DNA of 5,239 nucleotides, taken from contig JAFLKZ010000015.1 in NCBI GenBank assembly GCA_019162915.1, forward strand, positions 1 to 5,239. Reading direction: 5' to 3'. The notes beneath the pieces were generated by a model that was not told the origin of the DNA, made no database searches, and saw only the letters and a program-made list of their open reading frames with translations. The stretch's first letter is position 1; each line of letters begins with the position of its first letter. Position numbers and translations under genes: made by a program. Shown piece after piece: positions 1 to 5,239 of the stretch. Origin of the DNA: Campylobacteraceae bacterium. Lineage in GTDB: Bacteria > Campylobacterota > Campylobacteria > Campylobacterales > Sulfurospirillaceae.

Positions 1-1
1 T

Positions 2-976
2 TTCTCTATATTTATACCCTTGTTTACCATTGCATCGGTTATTTTTATGATAAAACTGGCTACCTATACGGCGATTATTCAGCTTAATATGGGTGAAATG
101 GGGAAACTTTATCTCTTTGTTTTGCCCGAGCTGTTGTTTTATACTCTTCCTATTGCCTTCGTAGTAGCAAGTGCTCTAACTTTGTATCGGCTGTCCAATG
201 ATAATGAGATGGTGGTAGTTTTTTCGTTGGGTGTGTCTCCTGGTTATGTAGGAAAAATTTTATTACTACCGTCATTTTTACTTAGCCTTGTACTTCTTGC
301 TGACTTTCTTATTATTACTCCCTATCTCAATATTGTCAACGAATCCTTTTTAATATCGAAAAAAGCTGAAGCACAGTTCAACCTTACCGCTTCAGAATTT
401 GGGCATAATTTTGGTAGCTGGATGTTATTTATCAACAAAAGTGATAGCAACAAAAAACTTTATGATAATGTTGTTTTGTTCAATATAGACGTTAAAGAAG
501 AAATATTAATAACTGCAGATCATGCAAAATTATTAAATCATAATGGTATCTTGCAGCTTAATCTCACCGCTGGAAATGGTTATACGTATAATAAAGACAC
601 CTTTAAATATATGAAATTCGAACAACTTAAGATCAATGACACGCCTGATAATAAAATAATTACCTATAACGGTTTGATTGATTATTGGACGAATGATACT
701 CGCAGTGAAAGAAAACAGCAAATATTAATCACGAACACCCTGCTTAGCTTTTTTCCATTGTTATCTATTTTTCTCGTGATGGCACTGGGTATTGTTCATG
801 CGCGACATCAAAAACGCTGGATTTATTTATGGCTTTTTCTCTCTGTTATACTCTACTATATGTCAGCAATGCTTTTGCAAAAATGGCTTATATACTGGAC
901 TATTCCTGTGATCGCATTTATTTGGTTTATCGGAACTTATATGCTATACCGTAGATTAGTAGGCAATCGCTTTTGA
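2..976 (+). CDS. LptF/LptG family LPS export permease, 5'-truncated by window edge
   Basis: Inner-membrane permease subunit of the Lpt system. In known systems LptF and LptG pair with the LptB ATPase and pass LPS to the periplasmic bridge. The frame is open back to base 2, so the true start lies upstream; the TTG at 20 is an internal Leu codon. 324 residues are visible, and probably only some 15-25 are missing. The layout is that of the family: N-terminal membrane segments at about visible residues 1-25, 35-62 and 80-106, a periplasmic beta-rich domain at about 110-235, and three C-terminal membrane segments at about 240-262, 270-290 and 295-315. The segment LSNDNEMVVVFSLGVSP (about 64-80) is typical of the YjgP/YjgQ family in Campylobacterota. 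It directly precedes truA, an order I recall from Helicobacter and Campylobacter, where this copy is usually called LptF; LptF and LptG cannot be separated safely here. The TGA stop overlaps the truA start by 4 nt. Confidence 0.9.
   Translation, partial: FSIFIPLFTIASVIFMIKLATYTAIIQLNMGEMGKLYLFVLPELLFYTLPIAFVVASALTLYRLSNDNEMVVVFSLGVSPGYVGKILLLPSFLLSLVLLADFLIITPYLNIVNESFLISKKAEAQFNLTASEFGHNFGSWMLFINKSDSNKKLYDNVVLFNIDVKEEILITADHAKLLNHNGILQLNLTAGNGYTYNKDTFKYMKFEQLKINDTPDNKIITYNGLIDYWTNDTRSERKQQILITNTLLSFFPLLSIFLVMALGIVHARHQKRWIYLWLFLSVILYYMSAMLLQKWLIYWTIPVIAFIWFIGTYMLYRRLVGNRF
958..963 (+). promoter_or_regulatory. Probable ribosome binding site of truA
   Basis: AGTAGG lies 9 nt before the TTG start at 973, inside the end of the upstream permease gene. 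It is a moderate match to the anti-Shine-Dalgarno sequence. It supports the TTG start, which the protein alignment pattern (MKRVKITMSYNGSAF) also demands. Confidence 0.45.
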
Positions 977-1701
977 AACGTGTCAAAATTACGATGAGCT
1001 ACAACGGCTCGGCGTTTATGGGTTCACAACAACAGCCTGACACAACGAATACCGTCATTGGAACCCTCATGATTGCATTACGGCGATTGCAGATCCATAC
1101 CCTCCCAAAAGGTTCAGGAAGAACCGATCGTGGCGTTCACGCTACACACCAAGTCATGCACCTTGATTTACCACTGTACTGGAACGATTTGCGACGTCTC
1201 AAAGATATGCTTAACATGCAGCTGCCTGCTTCTATCCGAATTGGACGCATCGAATTTGTTGACAGTGAATTTCATGCTCGCTACACAGCTCGTAAGCGTG
1301 TTTATCGTTACATTATTAAAGAAGGTCATACCAATCCTTTTGCGGACAACTTCGTCACCTTCGTCCCTTCTCTCAACTCTGAAGCTATCATGGATGCTAT
1401 TAAACTTTTTGAGGGAACCCACAATTTTGAATTCTTTAAAAAAAGCGGAAATGATTTAGAGCATTTCACCCGTATCATCTATCGTGCTTACGCCTACACT
1501 CACAAAGGGCATCTCATCCTCTGTTTTGAGGGAAGTGGTTTTTTACGCTCTCAAATCCGTCTCATGGTCGGATTTTTACTCCGTATATCATCCGGTAAAT
1601 CAACCAAAGAGCAGTTACTCGAACAGCTAAACTGTATCAAACGCCACTCCACTGACATCGCTGCGCATAATGGTCTTTACCTCACTAGAATACACTACTA
1701 A
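973..1701 (+). CDS. truA: tRNA pseudouridine(38-40) synthase TruA
   Basis: Converts uridines 38, 39 and 40 in the anticodon arm of many tRNAs to pseudouridine, in the cytoplasm. The protein has 242 residues, somewhat shorter than E. coli TruA (270). Family signatures are visible in order: the N-terminal strand KITMSYNGSAFMGSQ (5-19); the catalytic motif GRTDRGVHA (49-57) with nucleophile Asp52; FHARYTARKRVYRY (100-113) with the conserved active-site Tyr at 111; GSGFLRSQIRLMVGFLL (187-203); and the C-terminal GLYL (234-237). The start is TTG, overlapping the permease TGA as TTGA, so translation is probably coupled. No hairpin terminator follows the TAA. Its bases look visibly richer in G and C than the genes after 1828, as expected for a conserved housekeeping gene or for a boundary with later-acquired DNA. 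The assignment is secure. Confidence 0.97.
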   Translation: MKRVKITMSYNGSAFMGSQQQPDTTNTVIGTLMIALRRLQIHTLPKGSGRTDRGVHATHQVMHLDLPLYWNDLRRLKDMLNMQLPASIRIGRIEFVDSEFHARYTARKRVYRYIIKEGHTNPFADNFVTFVPSLNSEAIMDAIKLFEGTHNFEFFKKSGNDLEHFTRIIYRAYAYTHKGHLILCFEGSGFLRSQIRLMVGFLLRISSGKSTKEQLLEQLNCIKRHSTDIAAHNGLYLTRIHY

Positions 1702-1729
1702 AATTTAATTCCTACTCCTCTCCCATAGA

Positions 1730-1795
1730 TTACTGTAGCCATACCGTAGCCAAACAGTAGCCATACCGTAGCCACACCATAGTTATACTGTTAAA
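1730..1795 (+). repeat. Tandem array of six 11-bp units before the envelope operon
   Basis: Six consecutive 11-bp units start at 1730, 1741, 1752, 1763, 1774 and 1785. The units at 1741 and 1763 are identical (ATACCGTAGCC); those at 1730 and 1752 differ from it at 2 positions; those at 1774 and 1785 match at 7 and 6 of 11. The core GTAGCCA recurs exactly at 1735, 1746, 1757 and 1768. A weaker relative lies at 1720-1730 but is out of register by one base. The period is not a multiple of three and no reading frame stays open, so it is non-coding. It ends in the -35 region of the candidate promoter, which suggests a regulatory operator array; a decaying simple tandem repeat is the alternative. 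Confidence 0.85.
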
Positions 1796-1809
1796 ATTAT
1801 TGATAAAAT
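1792..1809 (+). promoter_or_regulatory. Candidate promoter of the envelope operon
   Basis: Two -10-like hexamers lie here: TAAAAT at 1792-1797 and TAAAAT at 1804-1809. The second is preceded by TG one base away (TGATAAAAT, 1801-1809), an extended -10 form. No good TTGACA-like -35 box is seen, which is common in Campylobacterota, where the -35 is poorly conserved and replaced by AT-rich periodicity. Transcription from the second box would start near 1815-1817 and leave a very short leader; the first box would leave about 24 nt and spare the ribosome binding site. The last repeat units cover the expected -35 region of either box. Confidence 0.4.
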
Positions 1810-1817
1810 GTAACTTT

Positions 1818-1822
1818 AGAGG
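1818..1822 (+). promoter_or_regulatory. Ribosome binding site of the PAP2 gene, fixes the start
   Basis: AGAGG lies 5 nt before ATG 1828. A second, out-of-frame ATG at 1824 is only 1 nt from this site and leads to a seven-codon dead end, so spacing favours 1828. Confidence 0.65.
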
Positions 1823-1827
1823 CATGT

Positions 1828-2541
1828 ATGTTTTTAGGAATTTCTAAATGGTTTTATCTTTTTAGTCTTTTGGCTTCGTTTATTTTTATAGTGTTTCCAC
1901 AAATAGATATTTTCATTTCTACTCTATTTTATTCATCAACAGAAGGATTTTTTTGGGCAAAGAATCCATTTGTCCTTTTTTTATACGCTATACCAAAACC
2001 AATTGTCATACTCAGCGTTTTAGCGCTTATCATTCTTATTATTGATTTGAGTTTTAAAAAACAACTTCTTAATATTCGACCTCTTTTACTTTTATACTTT
2101 ATTAGCGTTATGGTTATCGGACCTGGTCTCATTGTTAATACGCTCTTTAAAGACAATTGGGGAAGAGCTCGCCCAGTTAATGTGATGGAGTTCCATGGTC
2201 CCATGATGTTTACACCCGCATGGACAATTGCAAATCAATGCAATACAAACTGCTCCTTTGTCTGCGGTCATGCAGGAGGAGCATACAGCCTGATTGCTCT
2301 GGCATTGCTTCTAAAACGTCGTCGTAAAATGGCTCTTGCTTTGGCTATCGGGATTGGTTCTCTCGTTGGATTAGGACGTATTATTCAAGGGGGTCATTTT
2401 TTTAGTGATGTTGTTCTCTCTTTTATTTTTGTCTATCTAACCGCTAAAATCATCTATTATTTGATCTTTGATAAAAAACTCTTTTCTTTTATAGATGCCC
2501 GATTTTCATCGAATGAAACATACAAAACAGCAACCATTTAG
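1828..2541 (+). CDS. PAP2-family membrane phosphatase, probably lipid phosphatase
   Basis: Integral membrane phosphatase of the PAP2 (type 2 phosphatidic acid phosphatase) superfamily, which includes the lipid A phosphatases LpxE/LpxF and undecaprenyl-pyrophosphate phosphatases. The 237 residues hold about six membrane segments (near 8-30, 50-72, 85-106, 151-163, 168-183 and 192-213). All three PAP2 motifs are present: K108-x6-R115-P116; C146-G147-H148, where the usual first residue is Ser; and R184-x5-H190-x3-D194 with the catalytic His190/Asp194 pair. The active-site loop CNTNCSFVC (138-146) carries three Cys at four-residue spacing. By family topology the active site should face the periplasm. 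It is first in a tight gene row with two further membrane proteins and a GT9 gene, so lipid A or a polyprenyl-linked intermediate is a reasonable substrate, but this is inferred from context. A short hydrophilic tail follows residue 214. LpxE or LpxF names are not justified from sequence alone. Confidence 0.88.
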   Translation: MFLGISKWFYLFSLLASFIFIVFPQIDIFISTLFYSSTEGFFWAKNPFVLFLYAIPKPIVILSVLALIILIIDLSFKKQLLNIRPLLLLYFISVMVIGPGLIVNTLFKDNWGRARPVNVMEFHGPMMFTPAWTIANQCNTNCSFVCGHAGGAYSLIALALLLKRRRKMALALAIGIGSLVGLGRIIQGGHFFSDVVLSFIFVYLTAKIIYYLIFDKKLFSFIDARFSSNETYKTATI

Positions 2542-2543
2542 GA
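2540..2543 (+). promoter_or_regulatory. Ribosome binding site deciding the start of the GT39/GT83-like gene
   Basis: AGGA at 2540-2543 overlaps the last bases of the PAP2 stop codon and lies 8 nt before ATG 2552. Upstream in-frame ATGs at 2495 and 2513 have no comparable site and would only add a basic, hydrophilic stretch read from within the PAP2 gene. Confidence 0.65.
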
Positions 2544-2551
2544 AAAAATAT

Positions 2552-3937
2552 ATGACCACCTTTTTATTGAAGCAAAAGATTTTTATTATTGCCTTTATCT
2601 ATATACTATTAGCAATAGCCTACAACACCTATTTACCTTTTTTTGAAGATGAAGCCTACTATTGGCTTTGGAGTCACCATCTTGCATTAAGCTACTTCGA
2701 TCACCCTCCTATGATCGCTTATCAAATCAAGCTCTTCACGACCTTTGGTGATGCAGTTTGGCAGATACGTATGGTCAATATTTTTTGTATGTTCGGAGCT
2801 GGATATTTTATTTACAAAACAGCACGCTATCTCTTTGACGAAAAAACGGCATTTTATGCTTTTTTAATCTTCATTTTTTCACCCGCTGTAACAATGGGCC
2901 TTGTAATTACAACACCCGATAGCCCGCTTGCATTTTTTTGGGCTGCGTCTCTTTATTTAACAGCAAAAGCTTTTTTTGAGGGAAAAACAAGAGATTTTAT
3001 ACTTGCTGGAGCACTAGGCGGTGCCGCTTTACTCTCTAAATACACCGGTATTTTATTATTTATGAGCTATTTCATTTTTATAGCGAGCTACAGACCAAAA
3101 CTTTTTGTCTCAAAAAAACTCTATTTGGCAATCTTGTTTGGCTTGATTATTTTTTCACCAGTCATTATTTGGAATATACAAAATGATTTTTCAAGCTTTT
3201 TATTTCAGTATTATCACGGCAGTTCTACGGGGGGAGAATCCATTGGATTTAACCATGACTTAGAGTTATTTGGCGGAGCGTTTGGTATCTTTGGTCCTGT
3301 ATTTTTTGCTCTCTTGCTCTATCTTTTTACCCAAAAAGAGTTCTACAAAAATGAACGGCTATTTTTTGTTTTATCCATCACGTTATTGACTCTTCTTTTT
3401 TTCCTCTATAAGGGATTGTATAAAAAGATGGAGCTTAACTGGGTTGCCCCTGCTTTTGCCTCTGCATCGATTGTTGTTGGCTATTTTATTGCTAAAAACG
3501 ATATGAAAAAAACATTGATTTGGGGACTTATTATTTCATTACTGATCGGAGGCGTTATGAAATTTCCTCTTTTCTTTGGACTCGAAGGGGCACGAAACCC
3601 GCACAATCGACTGTTTGGACAAGAAGAACTTGCAAAACATATTGAACACCTAACAAATGAAAATGTTTATACCGATTATCTAACCATGGCCTCAGCATTA
3701 ACCTATTATCTAAAGAAAGATGTTTATATCCCAACACAAACTCGAAAAAGTCAGTTTGATACGTGGCAGCAAGGGCACAATTTCGCCTCAAAACCGGGAA
3801 TTTATGTCGCACGCGACGGTGATAAACTCAATGAGCTAAAAACAATCTGGTCCAATAGCGTATTTGTTGAAGAATACACAATCCGTAAAAAAGGCTTCAA
3901 AGATAAAAAATATTACATTTACAGAGTCTCAAATTGA
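2552..3937 (+). CDS. GT39/GT83-like (PMT_2/ArnT-type) membrane glycosyltransferase
   Basis: Polytopic GT-C-fold transferase. Known members take a sugar from a polyprenyl-phosphate donor and add it to lipid A, protein or glycan on the outer face of the inner membrane. From ATG 2552 the protein has 461 residues. An N-terminal membrane segment (9-27) is followed by the first loop, with Asp33-Glu34 in FEDEAYYWLWSHHL, the likely catalytic/metal-binding acid site, and then YFDHPPM (48-54). TTPDSPLAFFWAA (120-132), LLSKYTGIL (160-168) and MELNWVAPAF (293-302) are further marks of this subfamily. About ten hydrophobic segments run to residue 343, and a soluble, presumably periplasmic domain of about 115 residues ends the protein, as in ArnT-like enzymes. 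It lies 10 nt after the PAP2 gene and overlaps the next by 4 nt. The donor sugar and acceptor are unknown; no polyprenyl-phosphate sugar synthase is in the window. The gene holds a G6 run (3229-3234) and several T7 runs. Confidence 0.88.
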   Translation: MTTFLLKQKIFIIAFIYILLAIAYNTYLPFFEDEAYYWLWSHHLALSYFDHPPMIAYQIKLFTTFGDAVWQIRMVNIFCMFGAGYFIYKTARYLFDEKTAFYAFLIFIFSPAVTMGLVITTPDSPLAFFWAASLYLTAKAFFEGKTRDFILAGALGGAALLSKYTGILLFMSYFIFIASYRPKLFVSKKLYLAILFGLIIFSPVIIWNIQNDFSSFLFQYYHGSSTGGESIGFNHDLELFGGAFGIFGPVFFALLLYLFTQKEFYKNERLFFVLSITLLTLLFFLYKGLYKKMELNWVAPAFASASIVVGYFIAKNDMKKTLIWGLIISLLIGGVMKFPLFFGLEGARNPHNRLFGQEELAKHIEHLTNENVYTDYLTMASALTYYLKKDVYIPTQTRKSQFDTWQQGHNFASKPGIYVARDGDKLNELKTIWSNSVFVEEYTIRKKGFKDKKYYIYRVSN

Positions 3938-4866
3938 CAAGAATTTTTAACAATAAACTGTTCACAGTAGGGATAAAAATTATTTTTGCAACTTTTGCTT
4001 TTTGGTTTTTATCTAAAAAGCTGGATTATTCTCAGCTTCCGGAGCTTTTTTATACAATGAATTATTATCTCCTTGCTATTGCTTTAGTGTTTCAATTCAT
4101 CAGTATTGCCATAGCCGCCTTCCGATGGAAATTAGTAATGCACTCATTGGCTTTTGGAGGTGATAATGTTTTTTACCAAAAACTTTACTTTAAAGGCTTT
4201 TTTTTCTCCCAAGCACTTCCCGGAAGCGTAGGAGGCGATGCAATACGGCTTATTGCACTTAAAGATCAAGGATATAAAATCGGTGATTCTTTGTATGGAA
4301 TTTTTATCGACAGAGTTGTGGGGCTCATAGGATTGCTTTTAATTAGTCTATTTGCATTATTGTTAGCACCTGCTTTTTTAACATCAACGATTACAAATAC
4401 CGTTTTTCTCATCAGCGCAGGTGGACTCTCGGGCTTCCTTCTTTTATTGATTCTTCATAAAATGATTAATTTTAACCGTTTTCCGACTCTTAGGATTCTA
4501 GGTGAACTCTCAAAACGTTTTTATAAAGTGTATGAAACCAGACAAAAAGCATTTTTACAAATTTCTCTCTCGGTTATCATTCATCTTTTTTCAATCTTAT
4601 GTATCTACATTATTTCGGTTGCGGCGAATTTGGGAATAGAAGTAGGAGCCTTCCTTTGCCTTATGCCGCTTGTTATTCTTCTCACCATTCTTCCCATTTC
4701 ATTTGCAGGATGGGGCGTTCGTGAGGGTGCTATGGTAGGGCTGTTTTCCATGAGCGGTGCGAGTAAAGAGGCGATTATGGCGGTTTCGATTGCGTATGGT
4801 GTTATTCTCATTGTTTCTTCTCTGCCGGGTTTTGCAACGTGGATTAATTCAAAAAATATTGCCTAA
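3934..4866 (+). CDS. UPF0104/YbhN flippase-like membrane protein (LPG_synthase_TM family)
   Basis: Integral membrane protein of 310 residues, matching the transmembrane (flippase-like) half of lysylphosphatidylglycerol synthases; the soluble aminoacyl-transfer domain of MprF is absent, so it is not an MprF. Family marks are PGSVGGDAIRL (96-106), the DRVVGL motif (126-131) and LPISFAGWGVREGA (253-266). Hydrophobic segments lie near 11-27, 45-64, 127-147, 157-175, 208-230, 237-256 and 282-301. Relatives often sit beside glycosyltransferases in lipid and polysaccharide gene clusters and are proposed to move lipids or lipid-linked sugars across the inner membrane; for most this is unproven. Its TTG start overlaps the stop of the previous gene (TTGA), and AGAG at 3923-3926 is a weak ribosome site 7 nt upstream, so coupling is likely. 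No later in-frame start would keep the first membrane segment. Confidence 0.88.
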   Translation: MTRIFNNKLFTVGIKIIFATFAFWFLSKKLDYSQLPELFYTMNYYLLAIALVFQFISIAIAAFRWKLVMHSLAFGGDNVFYQKLYFKGFFFSQALPGSVGGDAIRLIALKDQGYKIGDSLYGIFIDRVVGLIGLLLISLFALLLAPAFLTSTITNTVFLISAGGLSGFLLLLILHKMINFNRFPTLRILGELSKRFYKVYETRQKAFLQISLSVIIHLFSILCIYIISVAANLGIEVGAFLCLMPLVILLTILPISFAGWGVREGAMVGLFSMSGASKEAIMAVSIAYGVILIVSSLPGFATWINSKNIA

Positions 4867-4869
4867 GGA
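4865..4869 (+). promoter_or_regulatory. Ribosome binding site of the GT9-like gene
   Basis: AAGGA overlaps the stop codon of the flippase-like gene and lies 8 nt before ATG 4878. It is the strongest ribosome site in the window and supports a start at 4878. Confidence 0.7.
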
Positions 4870-4877
4870 AAACCCGT

Positions 4878-5239
4878 ATGAATATTGATGTAATGCGTAA
4901 AATTGACTACTGGACAGGAATTCCGCTTTGCGCACTCTCCACCTATCTTCTAAAACCGTTTTTTGCGTTTTATACCCCTAAAAGGGCCAAAAATGTACTC
5001 ATGATAGAACTCAGCGAAATGGGAAGTGCAATTTTGTGTGATCCCATGATGCAAAAATTGAAAAATGAGGGGTGCGAACTTTATTTTGTAATATTCAAAA
5101 AAAATGCTCCGAGTCTTACTCTCCTCAATACCGTCCCTAAAGATAATATCTTTTCCATCCGTGAAGATTCACTTTTTACCCTTGTATCGGATACCATAAC
5201 TTTTTTGGTATGGTGCAGACGAAAAAAGATTGATTCCGT
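4878..5239 (+). CDS. GT9 (heptosyltransferase-like) glycosyltransferase, 3' end outside window
   Basis: An open frame from ATG 4878 runs to the last base without a stop: 120 full codons plus two bases. A leading segment (about 1-37) starts MNIDVMRKIDYWTGIPLC, a form I recall in front of the GT9 domain in some cluster-borne members. The first Rossmann strand and its loop follow as KNVLMIELSEMGSAILCDPMMQKL (in pieces: KNVLMIEL at 38-45, SEMGSAIL at 46-53, CDPMMQKL at 54-61), where GT9 enzymes usually read 'iL.i.ls.iGD.l...P.l..L'. The next strand is CELYFVIF (66-73). GT9 enzymes such as WaaC and WaaF transfer heptose from ADP-heptose to the LPS inner core in the cytoplasm. Met-Gly-Ser replaces the usual Ile-Gly-Asp, so this is a divergent branch and the sugar need not be heptose. 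The donor-binding C-terminal domain is not visible. The gap to the previous gene is 11 nt, so it belongs to the same operon. Confidence 0.72.
   Translation, partial: MNIDVMRKIDYWTGIPLCALSTYLLKPFFAFYTPKRAKNVLMIELSEMGSAILCDPMMQKLKNEGCELYFVIFKKNAPSLTLLNTVPKDNIFSIREDSLFTLVSDTITFLVWCRRKKIDS

Noticed and set aside
1021..1143. Arg after the catalytic Asp in TruA (GRTDRGVHA, where many species have GRTDAGVHA)
   Set aside because: Basic residues at this position are, as far as I recall, common in Campylobacterota TruA; the catalytic Asp and its surroundings are intact.
1073..1459. 128-codon + strand frame inside truA
   Set aside because: It lies wholly within truA in another frame, has no ribosome site or family motif, and truA is unambiguous.
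1702..1729. Rho-independent terminator after truA
   Set aside because: No GC-rich hairpin followed by a T run is present; only AT-rich and CT-rich bases are seen before the array.
1730..1795. The 11-bp array as a CRISPR array, replication origin iterons or a transposon end
   Set aside because: The units are contiguous with no spacers, there is no replication initiator gene or DnaA-box cluster, and no transposase or target-site duplication is visible.
1824..1847. ATG at 1824 opening a seven-codon frame that overlaps the PAP2 start
   Set aside because: It lies 1 nt from the AGAGG site, too close for normal initiation, and codes for nothing recognisable. A leader-peptide role cannot be supported.
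1929..2204. Minus-strand open frames opposite the permease, truA, PAP2, GT39-like and flippase-like genes (longest about 91 codons)
   Set aside because: All are antisense to well-supported genes, lack recognisable motifs, and are of a length expected as shadows.
2495..2551. Longer N-terminus for the GT39/GT83-like protein from ATG 2495 or 2513
   Set aside because: It would overlap the PAP2 gene by up to 47 nt, add a basic hydrophilic stretch not expected before the first membrane segment, and ignore the well-placed AGGA site for ATG 2552.

Overview
The window fits a member of Campylobacterota (formerly Epsilonproteobacteria), perhaps a Sulfuricurvum-, Sulfurimonas- or Sulfurospirillum-like genus; the genus cannot be fixed from the sequence. 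The evidence is the AT-rich coding style, the pair of an LptF/LptG permease followed directly by truA (an order I recall from Helicobacter and Campylobacter genomes), and the wording of both proteins. All genes lie on the + strand and fill nearly the whole window.

Positions 1-1701 are a conserved block. It holds the 3' part of an LptF/LptG permease of the LPS export machine (its start is cut off by the window edge) and a complete truA, which begins with TTG inside the permease stop codon.

Positions 1702-1827 are the only real intergenic gap. It contains a tandem array of 11-bp units (best copies ATACCGTAGCC), about one DNA helical turn each. The array runs directly into a candidate promoter and a good ribosome binding site. 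I see no Rho-independent terminator after truA.

Positions 1828-5239 look like one envelope-glycolipid operon: a PAP2-type membrane phosphatase, a GT39/GT83-like membrane glycosyltransferase (PMT_2 type), a UPF0104/YbhN flippase-like membrane protein, and the first 120 codons of a GT9 (heptosyltransferase-like) protein that runs off the end. Junctions are tight (a 10-nt gap, a 4-nt overlap and an 11-nt gap). Together these genes could remove a phosphate from a membrane lipid, add a sugar from a polyprenyl-phosphate donor on the outer face of the inner membrane, and help move or build the carrier. The substrate could be lipid A/LPS core, another glycolipid or a surface polysaccharide; the sequence does not decide this.

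The points most worth a second look are the 11-bp array in front of the operon, whose period matches the direct-repeat sites of OmpR/PhoB-family response regulators, and the cysteine-rich active-site loop of the phosphatase, where the usual Ser of the SGH motif is Cys. No mobile element, CRISPR array, tRNA or rRNA was seen.
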